From Nilaparvata lugens (taxonomy: Eukaryota; Arthropoda; Insecta; Hemiptera; Delphacidae), in the NCBI RefSeq assembly GCF_014356525.2, contig NC_052505.1, positions 2,662,759 through 2,726,758 of the forward strand: 64,000 bases of DNA, written 5' to 3'. Shown here piece after piece: positions 1-10,854 of this stretch (within the stretch, counting starts at the first letter, position 1; each line of letters starts with the position of its first letter). Below the pieces are notes generated by a model. That model was not told the DNA's origin. It saw nothing but the letters and a program-made list of their open reading frames with translations, and did not search any database. The translations under genes and the position numbers were made by a program.

Positions 1-104
1 TCAATTGAAATTTCAACTTCACCTTCAACATTAGGAATGAACCCTACGAAATTCGTTGCGAATTATGTTCAATCTTTTTCATTCAGGAATAAAGATGAAA
101 TTCA

Positions 105-228
105 TAACCTGGCAACAGAGCAAAGCGAGAAAGAGATTGTGCTATCCACTTTATTGAATGATAGGCAAGGAAGGATATTAATACCATCGCTAATCAAACA
201 CTGCCATTATAACGTGGACTTCACTATA
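105..228 (+). mobile_element. MITE family A, right-end fragment
   Basis: It shows CTGGCAACAGAGCAAAGCGA, a GAATGATAGGCAAGG stretch, and the right terminus ACTGCCATTATAACGTGGAC ending TTCACTATA. The left half is absent. Full copies (for example 57123-57504) define the family. Confidence 0.75.
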
Positions 229-280
229 ATGAATATAAACAAAATCGGGGCACCGAGCTTCACTCGTTATTTATTATCCG

Positions 281-879
281 CTCTAGTGCGCAAAGTAATA
301 CTTTGCGTACACTTAATACTTTGCATACTATCTTGCAGCTATCCCAATCACCTGTTGACATTGTTAGCGTGTATTCTTAATGCGAATTATTTGTTCTATC
401 TATAATTTTTCTGATTTTCAAATAAATAAAAATGAGAACTCATTAAATTATACATTTTGAATATTATTAATTATTCATTATTTCAAATAATATTTTTTTC
501 ATTCATAAATCGATTGGTTGAAAATTATTTAGAAATTAAGATTCACTCAAAATTATTTAAATTTACGAATTAATTGGATTAATTTAACTTTTTATTTTAA
601 TAAATTATCGATTATTAATTTTCAATTGGATTATCAAGTTCAAAATAAATTAGAGTTGTTATTAAATAACAAAATTATACAGACAAACATTTGATGGATT
701 CCAGCCATCATTTTACCCATAATCAACCACTTCTCACATTCAATGGTAACTGTAGGGAAAAATTAATGTGAAATACGTGCGCAAAGTTCCTCTGCTGCAC
801 TCAAGAAACCATTCCGTAAACGTTTCTTTTGGTGCAGCGAACTGTCACTTTGCGCACTAGTTGCACAAATAACTATTCC
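281..879 (+). mobile_element. Foldback element family J, copy 1
   Basis: It begins near CTAGTGCGCAAAGTAATACT, has an AT-rich core, then GGTAACTGTAGGGAAAAATT and an inverted-repeat tail (GCGCAAAGTTCC ... TGCGCACTAGTTG). It is paralogous to 20006-20696 and, inverted, to 62336-63016. No coding capacity is seen. Confidence 0.65.
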
Positions 880-1101
880 CTGTTTGGTGGTGGTTTAGAA
901 TTTTCAAGGGAAATCTTTACTGCCGGCATTCTGTTAACATGCTTTCTTCACTGGTCGCCATTACGCAATGGTCACTGTTGTATAGTGTAGAGATAAGATG
1001 ATCATGAATTAAAAATATATAATATTCCTAACCAATAGTATCATACAATATCATGAGCCTTTATCCTAAAGATGTAAAAATGAATTACAGATTTCATTCT
1101 G
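880..1101. other. Unassigned AT-rich intron sequence
   Basis: No repeat family or reading frame recognised between element J and the direct repeat that flanks element B. Confidence 0.5.
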
Positions 1102-1972
1102 AAAAAAGCACAAGCAAATAACAAAATCAAAAATCTGGTGTGGCGCACTCACACAACTTTCCTTGCCATTATGAGAATTGATCACCTGACGCTAGTGTTC
1201 CCGCGCATCTCAAGTCTACTATTCAAAGATTTGAGCCAGCTGGTGACAGGGCAATAACGCTGGAGACACACATGAGGTCTGCTATCTCTTCATAGTGGAT
1301 GATTTAATAGAATCAACGATAATTTGCAATTGAATAATCACATTTTCTCGAATTTAAAGCTTATTTTCAATTTTAGGTGAATATGTTACTGAACATTAAT
1401 TGTAGAGATTTTCATGAACAATCTACTCCACTTGATTTCTTTTTTCAATTGTATCTGAAGCCTGATAATTGGGAATCTATCTGCATTGATGGGGCGGAGC
1501 TCCTGAAATTTTTACAGATATGGGACTTGTGGCAGTTGATAGAGCTCATCGATGACTATTTTAGGTATGGATTTGATCAAAATCGTTGGAGCCGTTTCCG
1601 AGAAAATCACGGAAAACCCTGTTATTGACAACACTTTCGCCATTTTAGCCGCCATCTTGAATTGCATTTGATCGAAATTGTTCATGTCGGATTCTTATAG
1701 TGAGAGGACCTTAAGTTCCAAATTTCAAGTTATTCCGTTAATTGGGAGATGAGATATCGTGTACACAGACGCACATACACTCATACACACACACACACAC
1801 ACATACAGACCAATACCCAAAAAACCAGTTTTTTGGACTCAGGGGACCTTGAAACGTATAGAAATTTAGAAATTGGGGTACCTTAATTTTTTTCGGAAAG
1901 CAATACTTTCCTCACCTATGGTAATAGGGCAAGGCAAGTAAAAAAGCACAAGCAAATAACAAAATCAAAAAT
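1102..1972 (+). mobile_element. Family B (CA)n element with 33 bp flanking direct repeats
   Basis: The element proper is 1135-1939. It starts CTGGTGTGGCGCACTCACAC, carries a short (CA)n near 1781-1803 and ends GGGCAAGGCAAGT. The motif ACTTTCCTTGCC near the left end recurs inverted at the right end, giving a partial terminal inverted repeat. Identical 33 bp direct repeats flank it exactly (1102-1134 and 1940-1972, containing AGCACAAGCAAATAACAAAA). An 83-codon open frame at 1377-1628 is not protein-like in other copies and is not called as a gene. Confidence 0.75.
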
Positions 1973-2441
1973 GACTTATTATTTCCCATCGTGGGAATCA
2001 GCTCAAAAGATACTGCCTAGTGAAGATATATTTGTTATGCGATTCCCTGGCAATAAAAGTAGAGGATATCCGAACTCGGAAATGGATCTCAGTAGTAACT
2101 AACCGAATATATCCACAATTTTTGGCAAATATCCAGTCGAACCAGCTGGCTATACCAATAGGACATTAGTCTGGAATTGGATACAAAGCGAATAAAGTTC
2201 TGTTAGAATGCTGGTTCCTTGTGAATCATGAATTATTCAGCTGACTCTACTGAACAAATCGATTTCCAAAATGTAGCCGAGAAGATGTGTCTACTCCAGG
2301 GAGTTAGCAGAAATTAAATCTTACTTAGTTATTTCACCTCTGCGGACTTGAGTGTAGATAATTTTCTTCCTGAAAGGAACGTAGCCGAGGTCACCAATTC
2401 ATTCTGATGGAGGGATACCCTCATTATATAAGTCACTAGCC
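1973..2441. other. Unassigned intron sequence
   Basis: No family, long frame or tandem structure was recognised here. Confidence 0.4.
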
Positions 2442-2644
2442 GTCAGGCTCGCTTCGCTCGCCATATCCGTCTAGCCAGGGGCTCCGCCCCCTGGACCCCC
2501 GACTGGATCGTCCAAGAATGAGATCTCGCTTCGCTCGCCTGCATTTTTCATTTGGGCACTTTTATCATAAATTAGGACAATCCAGTTGGGGGTCCAGATT
2601 AAACGGCTGGCTAAACGGATATGGCGAGCAAAGCGAGCCTGACT
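2442..2644. repeat. Foldback with GC-rich arms
   Basis: The left arm from 2442 (GTCAGGCTCGCTTCGCTCGC) is the reverse complement of the right arm ending at 2644 (...GCGAGCAAAGCGAGCCTGAC). The outer arms are about 33 bp, with further partial pairing inside (CTGGACCCCC / GGGGGTCCAG). The GCTTCGCTCGCC/GGCGAGCGAAGC wording also appears near 32850-32880. It could be the end of a Helitron-type element. Confidence 0.6.
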
Positions 2645-3044
2645 CCTAGTAATATAATATTCCCAGGATTGAAGTAGCTGTGCCCAATCAATTTTTCCGC
2701 GATAAATGCATTTAAATCTTCAACTTGGTGCCAACCTAACAAAGTCAACTCAACTTAATGCCAACCTGACAAAATTATTAATTTAGTTGCTAGTTGACAA
2801 CTGTTTCGAAGAGGTACTCTATCTAGATTATAGTTCTATAATAACATATGATATGGAAATTTCAATTATAATTAAGAGATTGGTAGAAGAAGAATATACA
2901 TGCTAAAAGACGAACTTCAAACCCTTAAAAACAAACCTTAGAGTTAAAATATTGCCAAAAGATTTCTTAGTGCGCCTCTAAAGGGCCAACTGAACATACC
3001 TACCAAATTTGAACGTTTTTGGTCCGGTAGATTTTTAGTTATGC

Positions 3045-3085
3045 GAGTGAGTGAGTGAGTTAGTCAGTCAGTCAGTGAGTGAGTG
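3045..3085. repeat. Short GTGA/GTCA tandem run
   Basis: GAGTGAGTGAGTGAGTTAGTC then CAGTCAGTCAGTGAGTGAGT. The upstream text GTGCGCCTCTAAAGGGCCAA matches a second occurrence near 38620, so this is the end of an interspersed repeat. Confidence 0.65.
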
Positions 3086-3289
3086 CCATTTCGCTTTTAT
3101 ATATATAGACAAACAACCTTTTTCCTCAACCCACGTTTGAAAGATGTAGTGATGAATTCAACAGTTCATTCACTTTGTTCCTTGAAGTGGTTAATTTGAT
3201 TTTTTTTCTATAAAGAGTATCCAATAACTATAAGAGTATCCAATATTTTCTCTATAATTCCATATAACTAGACAATTTTATCGATTTGA

Positions 3290-3625
3290 TCAACATAATA
3301 TGATTTGTTGACATGACATGATAATCCTCCTAAACTAGAGAATATCATAATTTTCAAAGTTGATCATTATTTGACAATTTCACGAGATTAGTGAGTGTTA
3401 TTTTGTTATTCAATTTGGTTTTGTATAATCTGAATTATAAATTTTTTGTTTTCAAATGTTTGAACAGAAAATTGAACCTGAATTCAAGTGTATGGAACAT
3501 AACCTACTTTCTGGACTATTTATAGTGTATAAATCAGAATTCGGGGAAGAAACAGTTTTGGGCTGTGCCTGTTAGTATTTCCCCCATCGTTTTAAAGAAT
3601 TATGTTCGTTTTATCAAAAGTCAAT
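3290..3625 (+). mobile_element. Interspersed repeat family F, copy 1
   Basis: It shares GATTTGTTGACATGACATGA and GAAACAGTTTTGGGCTGTGC with inverted copies at 48830-49560 and 53990-54634. It is AT-rich and has no coding frame. Confidence 0.6.
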
Positions 3626-3633
3626 AAATGTGA

Positions 3634-3692
3634 TTCTTTGCGTTCTGTAATCAGTGCAGGAATGGTCACTTTTCAAGTTAAATGTAGGAAAA
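3634..3692 (+). mobile_element. Family J end fragment
   Basis: TTTGCGTTCTGTAATCAGTG followed by CAGGAATGGTCAC and TGTAGGAAAAA matches one end of the J copies near 20010 (inverted) and 62955-63015 (same strand). Confidence 0.6.
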
Positions 3693-3804
3693 AATATTTT
3701 GTTTCAGTTTGTGTTGGAATGTGTATGGAATAATTTATTGATTGAATGTTGATATAGTAATGAAGCCTATCTTAATCCTATTCAACTTTATCAATATTCA
3801 TAAG

Positions 3805-4031
3805 TAACACGTAACCCGTGCTCCGCAAGGGTCCATTTTTGAACTTGACAAACTGAAAAATTTACGTAATTTTGAAGAGTTTGAAATAGGCCTAGAACCA
3901 TCCTCGGTTAATTAATAATATGCTAAATTTCAAGGTAATCAGTCCAGTGGTTCAGACGTGATGATGCGTCAAACATAATTTTCCTATCCCGTGAGTGCAT
4001 GAGCCAGTTCTTTCCTCTATTATAGTATAGA
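3805..4031 (-). mobile_element. Short non-autonomous Helitron-like element (family G), copy 1
   Basis: Read on the minus strand it begins TCTATACTATAATAGAGGAA and ends with a hairpin-prone CCCTTGCGGAGCACGGGTTA. The interior ATCATCACGTCTGAACCACTG matches the copies at 34268-34505 and 43157-43379, which show canonical A^TC...CTAG^T Helitron borders. The 3' end here has drifted from CTAG. Confidence 0.65.
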
Positions 4032-4112
4032 TGAGATAGTAATTCTCCAACAATTTGTGTTGACTATTGATTGAATGAGCCTCGGATTGGACAGGATTTA
4101 ACGATTAAAAAA

Positions 4113-4272
4113 CGGAAACAGACAGGCTTTGGGAAACGGAGAAATGACTTAAGTGGAGCCAGAGGTTGGAATGCGAGGGCGGAAGACAGAGACGAATGGA
4201 GGCGAATACTGGAGGAGGTCAAGACCTGTAGCGGGTTGTAGCGCCACGGATGATGATGATGATGATGATGAT
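4113..4272 (+). pseudogene. RTE-like LINE, extreme 3' end with (GAT)n tail
   Basis: A 42-codon open remnant reads RKQTGFGKRRNDLSGARGW then NARAEDRDEWRRILEEVKT, with a TAG at 4239-4241. The (A)EDRxEWRR ending is typical of the C-terminus of RTE-type LINE proteins. A GAT run at 4249-4272 follows the stop and looks like the LINE tail. The element is heavily 5' truncated. Confidence 0.7.
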
Positions 4273-4377
4273 TGATTGAACCCATTCCATTCCACAAATA
4301 TGTACAAATGCATTGGATAGTGTGACATACCAATATAAATGTTATCGATATCAATTCAATCGATCTTCATTTAATCA

Positions 4378-5024
4378 GTCTGTAGTTTTCTATATGGCAG
4401 CAGCTTCTCCCTCTTCCTCTCCTTCCCTGAAAGGTCCCCTCCATGGCATCCACCAACAAGCATTGCCGTCTCATCCAATGTCCCAGCCATCTCCTCTTTC
4501 TTCCCTTTATCACATCCAGCAGACTCCTTCTTTCCCCAACCCTCCTTAACACCTCCTCGTTTGTAACTTTATCCCTCCAACTGATCCCCTGCATCCTCCT
4601 CCATATCCACATTTCCAATGCCTCAAGCCTCCTCTTATTCTCCTTTCTCAGCGTCCAAGTTTCTTCACCATACAGTGCCACACTCCAAACATAGCACTTT
4701 ATTAGCCTTTTCCTCAGTGTCTTGTCCAGTTGGCTACAAAGAATTCTCTTTTTCTTATTAAATGCTGTTTTTGCAATAGCAATTCTTACTTTGATTTCTT
4801 TGTTGCATTTCATATCCTCTTCCATTATGCTTCCTAAATACTTGAAAGATGATACCTGTTCCAACTGTTCACCCTCCAGTACAGCATTCCTCATTCTTGC
4901 TTTCCCTGCACCAATTCTCATGCACTTTGTCTTCCCGACGTTTATCCTCATTCCATACCTCTCACAAGCCTCATTTACATCTCTCAACATTCCATTCATC
5001 ATTGTCCAGCTATCAGCCAGCTAT
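4378..5024 (-). pseudogene. 5'-truncated LINE, reverse transcriptase C-terminal region
   Basis: The minus-strand frame (stop near 4367, reading from about 5002) encodes NEACERYGMRINVGKTKCM, then FKYLGSIMEED, YGEETWTLRKENKRRLEA and GRKRRWLGHWMRR. These are the thumb and connection of RTE/jockey-like reverse transcriptases. The catalytic FADD region is missing. CATTTAATCA (4368-4377) and CATTTGATCA (5025-5034) flank it as a 10 bp target-site duplication with one mismatch, so the 3' end lies at the left. It split an ATCGAT-rich segment. Confidence 0.8.
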
Positions 5025-5044
5025 CATTTGATCAAATTTACTTT

Positions 5045-5168
5045 AATCGATACAATTGTCATCGATATCTAATTAATAGATATTAATTCATTCAATCGAT
5101 ATTAATATCATCGATATTCATTTCTTTTATATAAATATAATCGATATTTTATTGAATCGATATTATTG
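5045..5168. repeat. ATCGAT(A)-rich cluster just upstream of the first exon
   Basis: Six ATCGATA sites occur in about 120 bp (near 5047, 5061, 5095, 5112, 5140 and 5156). More lie at 4343 and 4358 on the other side of the inserted LINE, so the original cluster was contiguous. It ends 12 bp before the splice acceptor. CGATA is the BEAF-type motif and TATCGATA the DRE-type motif in Drosophila; any such role here is speculation. Confidence 0.55.
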
Positions 5169-5179
5169 ATTTGTTGCAG

Positions 5180-5323
5180 TGTGTACCAATCCCAGGCCTG
5201 GGATTTCGACGAGGCAGTTACCAATGCATGTGTCGACGCGGCTTCTATCTGCCACCTCAGTTCTCGTTTAATCGATACTACAACGGGACGGTCATCGAAG
5301 AGGAATTCGAAAAACTCATGCTG
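5180..5323 (+). CDS. GPR158-like class C GPCR, extracellular EGF-like stalk exon
   Basis: Internal exon of 144 nt (48 codons, phase 0 at both ends), preceded by TTGTTGCAG and followed by GTGAGT. The translation starts CVPIPGLGFRRGSYQC, continues MCRRGFYLPP and ends EEFEKLML. The C-x(n)-Y-x-C-x-C-RRGFY pattern is EGF-like, and the wording matches the membrane-proximal cysteine-rich stalk of GPR158/GPR179 and their insect relatives (CG31760/smog group), an orphan class C receptor family. An N-glycosylation sequon (NGT) sits at residue 35. Codon usage is GC-richer than the flanking intron. It splices in frame to 24369. The ligand-binding Cache-like domain should be encoded left of the window. 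Family assignment comes from memory of the family; exon boundaries come from splice consensus and an unbroken frame. Confidence 0.82.
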
Positions 5324-5445
5324 GTGAGTTGACATTGTTCATTGTTCATTGTTGACATTGTTCATTGTTCATTCGAGCTTGGATTCCGGCTGTTGACCAA
5401 TGACACAGACCTTCTCTTGCACTAAACAAACACTCGCAAGAATTT

Positions 5446-6475
5446 TAATATTCGTGTCTCCCGCAAAGAATTCCGATCGAAATTGATTGCTCCAAGTATT
5501 TTCAAGAATATGTCGTGTTTCCTCTCTCAACAAACCAGAATTCACTAATGGAAATTGGTTGGAAAACGCATCACATTTTCCACTCTGTTCCCATTCAAAA
5601 TTCTCAATTATTACTTCTCTTTTTTCGTTTGTTTATAACGTGTTAGAAGAATCTGTTATTAATAGAGTTCAAAATTGGTTTAGGTTTGGAAAACGCATCA
5701 CATGTTACACTCTTTCCTCATTCAGAACAATCAATCATTATTTTTGTTTGTTCATCACCTGTTAAATGGATCGGTATTTAATATAGTTGAAAATTGCTTG
5801 AGGTTTGGAAAGTGCATTGATTTTTCCTCTGTGTCACCATACAAAATTATCAACTACTTTTACTCCTAATCTATCATGCATTCTCATTAATCTATCATGT
5901 ATTCTCATTAATCTATCATGTATTCTCATTAATCTATCATGTATTCTCATTAATCTATCATGTATTCTCATTAATCTATCATGTATTCTCATTAATCTAT
6001 CATGCATTCTCATTAATCTATCATGTATTCTCATTAATCTATCATGTATTCTCATTAATCTATCATGTATTCTCATTAATCTATCATGTATTCTCATTAA
6101 TCTATCATGTATTCTCATTAATCTATCATGTATTCTCATTAATCTATCATGTATTCTCATTAATCTATCATGTATTCTCATTAATCTATCATGTATTCTC
6201 ATTAATCTATCATGTATTCTCATTAATATATCATGTATTCTCATTAATCTATCATGTATTCTCATTAATCTATCATGTATTCTCAAGAATAGTGGTGTCA
6301 TGTGTTTTTTCTCAACAAACCGGAACTCTCTGATGGAAATTGCTTGAGGTATGAAATTTTTCACTCTGCCCCATTCAAACTCTCAATGACCTCTCTTTTT
6401 TGTTTGTTTATCACCTGTTAACTGAATCTTCTAAGAATTATTTTCAATATTCGTATCCCGCAAAGATTGTCATTC
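5446..6475. repeat. Degenerate tandem block of about 130 bp units with embedded minisatellite
   Basis: Phrases recur in order: TTGGAAAACGCATCACA, CACTCT...CATTCA, TTTGTTTGTTTATCACCTGTTA. They appear near 5560-5650, 5690-5770, 5805-5850 and 6335-6425. AATATTCGTGTCTCCCGCAAAG (about 5447) and AATATTCGTATCCCGCAAAG (about 6447) bracket the block. A 21 bp minisatellite sits inside one unit. Confidence 0.6.
5871..6290. repeat. 21 bp minisatellite, 20 units
   Basis: The unit is CTATCATGTATTCTCATTAAT. Twenty near-identical copies differ at one or two positions (CATG[T/C]ATT, AATATA). Because 21 is a multiple of 3, both strands stay open (LSCILIN on plus, RIHDRLM on minus). These frames are a by-product of the repeat and not genes. 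Confidence 0.95.
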
Positions 6476-6540
6476 AATAGAATGAAATAGATATAGTTAT
6501 AACGTCCAAGTTATTTTTATTTATTTATTTTTATTTTTTA

Positions 6541-7040
6541 CAAAGAAGCACGTTACAATGGCATTGGAGGAAGATAGGAGAAAAACGTTGCCGATCGTCT
6601 GTCTTGTCAATGACGGTAGCTGATACAGGTTGATTGAAGTGATATTAACTGTTCATTCTCGTTTGGAATAAACAATGTTATATTCTATCAAGCGAGAAAT
6701 AAAATACCAATAATATTGTTATGCCTTCTATAGACGGTAGCTGATACAGGTTGATTGAAGTGATATTAACTGTTAATTCTCATTTGGAATAAACAATATT
6801 ATATTTATTAAGCAAGAAACAAAATACCAATAATATTTTTCAGTGATTTCATGATGAATTTTCATAATTAAGATGGAATTTTTGTTAATTAATAATCATC
6901 GATTCTTCATTGATAAAAGACGATCAAGCAACAGAGTAAAGTGAGGAAGAGATAGTGCTATCCGCTCTGTTGAATGATAGAGAAGGATAGAAGTCCTATT
7001 GCTAATGAAACACTGTCATTATAACGTGGACCTCACTATA
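6541..7040 (+). mobile_element. MITE family A copy with internal duplication
   Basis: It runs from a degenerate left end (CACGTTACAATGGCATTGGA) to the right end TATAACGTGGACCTCACTAT. A segment starting GACGGTAGCTGATACAGGTT is present twice (about 6612 and 6733, offset about 121), lengthening this copy relative to the usual 375 bp. Confidence 0.8.
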
Positions 7041-7182
7041 GTCTTCTTATTTAGTATGAATAATAACCACAATATTACCTTCACCACTTATTAAAAATAT
7101 AAAGTTCAATTTTATTTATGTTCATCAATTGGCGGTGCTGAAAAAAAACCAGCATTCAAATAACAGGAGCAATCGCTTATCC

Positions 7183-8573
7183 GTATGTACAGTAGTAGCA
7201 CATGACTGGATTTAGAATAAAATAGGATGGAATGTCTGCCTCGTAGGAAATGCTTCGTTTCGGACGATTTATTCGATTCAGATGCAGAGCCAGCCTGTCG
7301 TCTGTAACAGTGGAAGAATGATAACGTCCTCGCAGCGAAGACTGTGTTTAAATCATTGTGCAAGGTGACAAATGAATGACTCGGTCGCGCTAGATTGACC
7401 GCCGATTCAAGTACTCGAAGATTTATTCGTTGAAGCCATTCAAAGAACTAATACAAAATGTATGCGAGTCTCTTCTCTGCTCAAGCGGCCAATCGCAGAT
7501 GATTGGAGATGATCAAAACAACATAACCAATCTGTGTGCAAGGTGACAAATGAATGACTCAGTCGCGCTAGATTGACCGCCGATTCAAGTACTCGAAGAT
7601 TCATTCGTTGGAGCCATTCAAAGAAAGAATACAAAATGTCTGCGAGTCTCTTCTCTGCTCAAGCGGCCAATTGCAGATGATTAGAGATGGGGAGATCAAT
7701 TTGAACAACAAAATGTCTCCACGCAACTTTAGAATCATTCTTATCTCTGTTTAATATTGCAAATGATTAGAGCTGGTGGGATCCATTCAAACAACGGATA
7801 CGAAATTTCTCCACGCAAATCTCGAATCATTCTTATCCCTGTTCAATATTGCAGATGAATGGCACTGGAGATTGATTCATTCCAATATATTGCAGATGAT
7901 TGGAGCTGAAGATTAATTCATTCGATGCCATTCAAGAATGAAATTCATTCATGTGTCATATGTGATTCGAAAGCATTCTGCAGTCAGTGTGTAGATATGT
8001 AGGCTTCACGATATTACTTTGGTCTGAAAATTGTCATTTCAGTATAAAACTAGATGAAAGATAGCAGTTTTTGAAGTATCAATCGATTCGAGACCACGGA
8101 AAACACGTTGAGATCTACAGAGTTGCTTACATACATTGCTAAAAGGGGGAATTTATTATGATTAATATTGAATTATTATGAAAATATTGATAAAATTGTG
8201 AATTCATTATTGTGAGTAAAGAAGTGGAGGAAATGTTCTTGTATGGAGGGAGAAACATAATCACTTAATACTTTCACACACTTATTAGCAATTCCAATTT
8301 CAAGAACACCAATCACATTGGCAATGTCGACGTGAAGAGTATGATGTTTTAATGTTTAATGTGAAAAATTAATTATTGGAATTGATTTCAGAATGAAATA
8401 ATCTAAAATATGAAAAATATGAAGGAATATTAGGTGAGCAGTAGCAGAGACGAATTATCTAGGTATCTTTATCCTCAATACCTTTTCTTTCCGAAGAAAA
8501 TTAATGTACCTCAATTTCTAAATTTCGATTCGTTTCAAGCAAGGTCCCCTGAGTCCAAAAAAGTGGTTTTTGG
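7183..8573. repeat. Tandem duplication, unit 1 (1391 bp)
   Basis: It matches 8574-9964 at a constant offset of 1391 with no difference noticed on reading. The unit contains two internal repeats of about 178 bp (starting near 7361 and 7539, CAAGGTGACAAATGAATGAC). It ends in the left part of a B element (8488-8573). The minus-strand open frames at 7440-7634 and 8831-9025 are identical copies of each other and look non-coding. Confidence 0.93.
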
Positions 8574-9964
8574 GTATGTACAGTAGTAGCACATGACTGG
8601 ATTTAGAATAAAATAGGATGGAATGTCTGCCTCGTAGGAAATGCTTCGTTTCGGACGATTTATTCGATTCAGATGCAGAGCCAGCCTGTCGTCTGTAACA
8701 GTGGAAGAATGATAACGTCCTCGCAGCGAAGACTGTGTTTAAATCATTGTGCAAGGTGACAAATGAATGACTCGGTCGCGCTAGATTGACCGCCGATTCA
8801 AGTACTCGAAGATTTATTCGTTGAAGCCATTCAAAGAACTAATACAAAATGTATGCGAGTCTCTTCTCTGCTCAAGCGGCCAATCGCAGATGATTGGAGA
8901 TGATCAAAACAACATAACCAATCTGTGTGCAAGGTGACAAATGAATGACTCAGTCGCGCTAGATTGACCGCCGATTCAAGTACTCGAAGATTCATTCGTT
9001 GGAGCCATTCAAAGAAAGAATACAAAATGTCTGCGAGTCTCTTCTCTGCTCAAGCGGCCAATTGCAGATGATTAGAGATGGGGAGATCAATTTGAACAAC
9101 AAAATGTCTCCACGCAACTTTAGAATCATTCTTATCTCTGTTTAATATTGCAAATGATTAGAGCTGGTGGGATCCATTCAAACAACGGATACGAAATTTC
9201 TCCACGCAAATCTCGAATCATTCTTATCCCTGTTCAATATTGCAGATGAATGGCACTGGAGATTGATTCATTCCAATATATTGCAGATGATTGGAGCTGA
9301 AGATTAATTCATTCGATGCCATTCAAGAATGAAATTCATTCATGTGTCATATGTGATTCGAAAGCATTCTGCAGTCAGTGTGTAGATATGTAGGCTTCAC
9401 GATATTACTTTGGTCTGAAAATTGTCATTTCAGTATAAAACTAGATGAAAGATAGCAGTTTTTGAAGTATCAATCGATTCGAGACCACGGAAAACACGTT
9501 GAGATCTACAGAGTTGCTTACATACATTGCTAAAAGGGGGAATTTATTATGATTAATATTGAATTATTATGAAAATATTGATAAAATTGTGAATTCATTA
9601 TTGTGAGTAAAGAAGTGGAGGAAATGTTCTTGTATGGAGGGAGAAACATAATCACTTAATACTTTCACACACTTATTAGCAATTCCAATTTCAAGAACAC
9701 CAATCACATTGGCAATGTCGACGTGAAGAGTATGATGTTTTAATGTTTAATGTGAAAAATTAATTATTGGAATTGATTTCAGAATGAAATAATCTAAAAT
9801 ATGAAAAATATGAAGGAATATTAGGTGAGCAGTAGCAGAGACGAATTATCTAGGTATCTTTATCCTCAATACCTTTTCTTTCCGAAGAAAATTAATGTAC
9901 CTCAATTTCTAAATTTCGATTCGTTTCAAGCAAGGTCCCCTGAGTCCAAAAAAGTGGTTTTTGG
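8574..9964. repeat. Tandem duplication, unit 2 (1391 bp)
   Basis: It is the copy of 7183-8573. Its start GTATGTACAGTAGTAGCACA follows directly after B-element text (TGGTTTTTGG). Its own end continues into the rest of the B element, so unit 1 ends at a duplication breakpoint and unit 2 keeps the original right flank. A short GTAT microhomology is present at the junction. Confidence 0.93.
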
Positions 9965-10609
9965 GTATTGGTCTGTATGTGTAAAATATATCTGTATATA
10001 AATTTGGAACTTAAGGTCCTTTCACTATAAGGATCCGACACGAACAATTTAGATCAAATGCGACTCAAGATGGTGGCTAAAATAGCGAAAAAGTTGTCAA
10101 AAAAAGAGTTTTTCGCGATTTTCTCAAAAACGGCTCTAACGATTTTGATCAAATTCATACCTAAAATAGTCATTGATAAGCTCTATCAACTGCCACAAGT
10201 CCCATATCTGTAAAAATTTTGAGAGCTCCGCCTCATGTATGCAAAGTTTGATTTCAGATTCCCAATTATCAGGCTTCAGATACAATTTAAACAAAAAAAT
10301 TTAAGTGGAAAAGATTCAGCATGAAAATCTCTACAATTAATGTTTTGTAACATTTTCACCTAAAATTGAAAATAAGCTCGAAATTCGAGAAAATGTGATT
10401 ATCCAATTGCAAACTGTTGGCAACTGTTGATTCTATTAAATGATTCACTATGAAGAGAAAGCAGACCTCGTATGTCTCCAGCGTTATTGTCCTGTCACCA
10501 GCTGGCTAAGATCTTTGTTCATAAGTAGACTTTAGATGCGCGAGAACACTGGCGTCAGGTGATCAATTTCCATAACGGCAAGGAAAGTTGTGTGAGTGCG
10601 CCACACCAG
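9878..10609 (-). mobile_element. Family B element, left end truncated, no (CA)n run
   Basis: It carries CTTTCCGAAGAAAATTAATG, GGTCCCCTGAGTCCAAAAAA, TGGCGGCT-like text (GATGGTGGCTAAAATAGCG) and the terminal GTGAGTGCGCCACACCAG. The TG run present in other copies is reduced to TATGTGTAAAATATATCTG. Confidence 0.8.
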
Positions 10610-10617
10610 ATTTTTTG

Positions 10618-10838
10618 TGTAGTTGACAAGTTGATATTGTGGTAGTTATTCATAGTGAATAAGAAAGACTAGGAAATTGTCAATAACCACAGATTTATTG
10701 ATATTTAGAAAGACCAGTTTCGGTTATTACACCATTGTCAATCTCTGATAAACTTTATCAGAGATTTCTCAGAGATTAACAATGGTGTAATAACCAAAAC
10801 CGGTCTTTCTAAGTATCAATGAATCTGTGGTTTTTAAC
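10618..10838. mobile_element. Family D foldback, short form
   Basis: A one-sided left segment (GTTGACAAGTTGATATTGTG) is followed by two long inverted arms: about 10684-10754 (AACCACAGATTTATTGATAT...) and about 10755-10834 (...GAATCTGTGG). The arms carry GGTTATTACACCATTGT. They match the terminal inverted repeats of the 3.36 kb element at 14611-17970, so this is a deleted or minimal form. Confidence 0.8.
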
Positions 10839-10854
10839 ATTTTTTTTTTTAATT

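Noticed and set aside
1377..1628. 83-codon frame (also 13478-13750 and related frames)
   Set aside because: It lies within family B body; copies differ by stops and frameshifts, so there is no conserved protein.
5866..6285. CRISPR array
   Set aside because: Direct repeats are contiguous with no unique spacers, and the context is an animal nuclear intron.
5805..6364. Overlapping 180- and 176-codon frames on opposite strands
   Set aside because: They are the translation of a 21 bp minisatellite; no coding composition or splice context.
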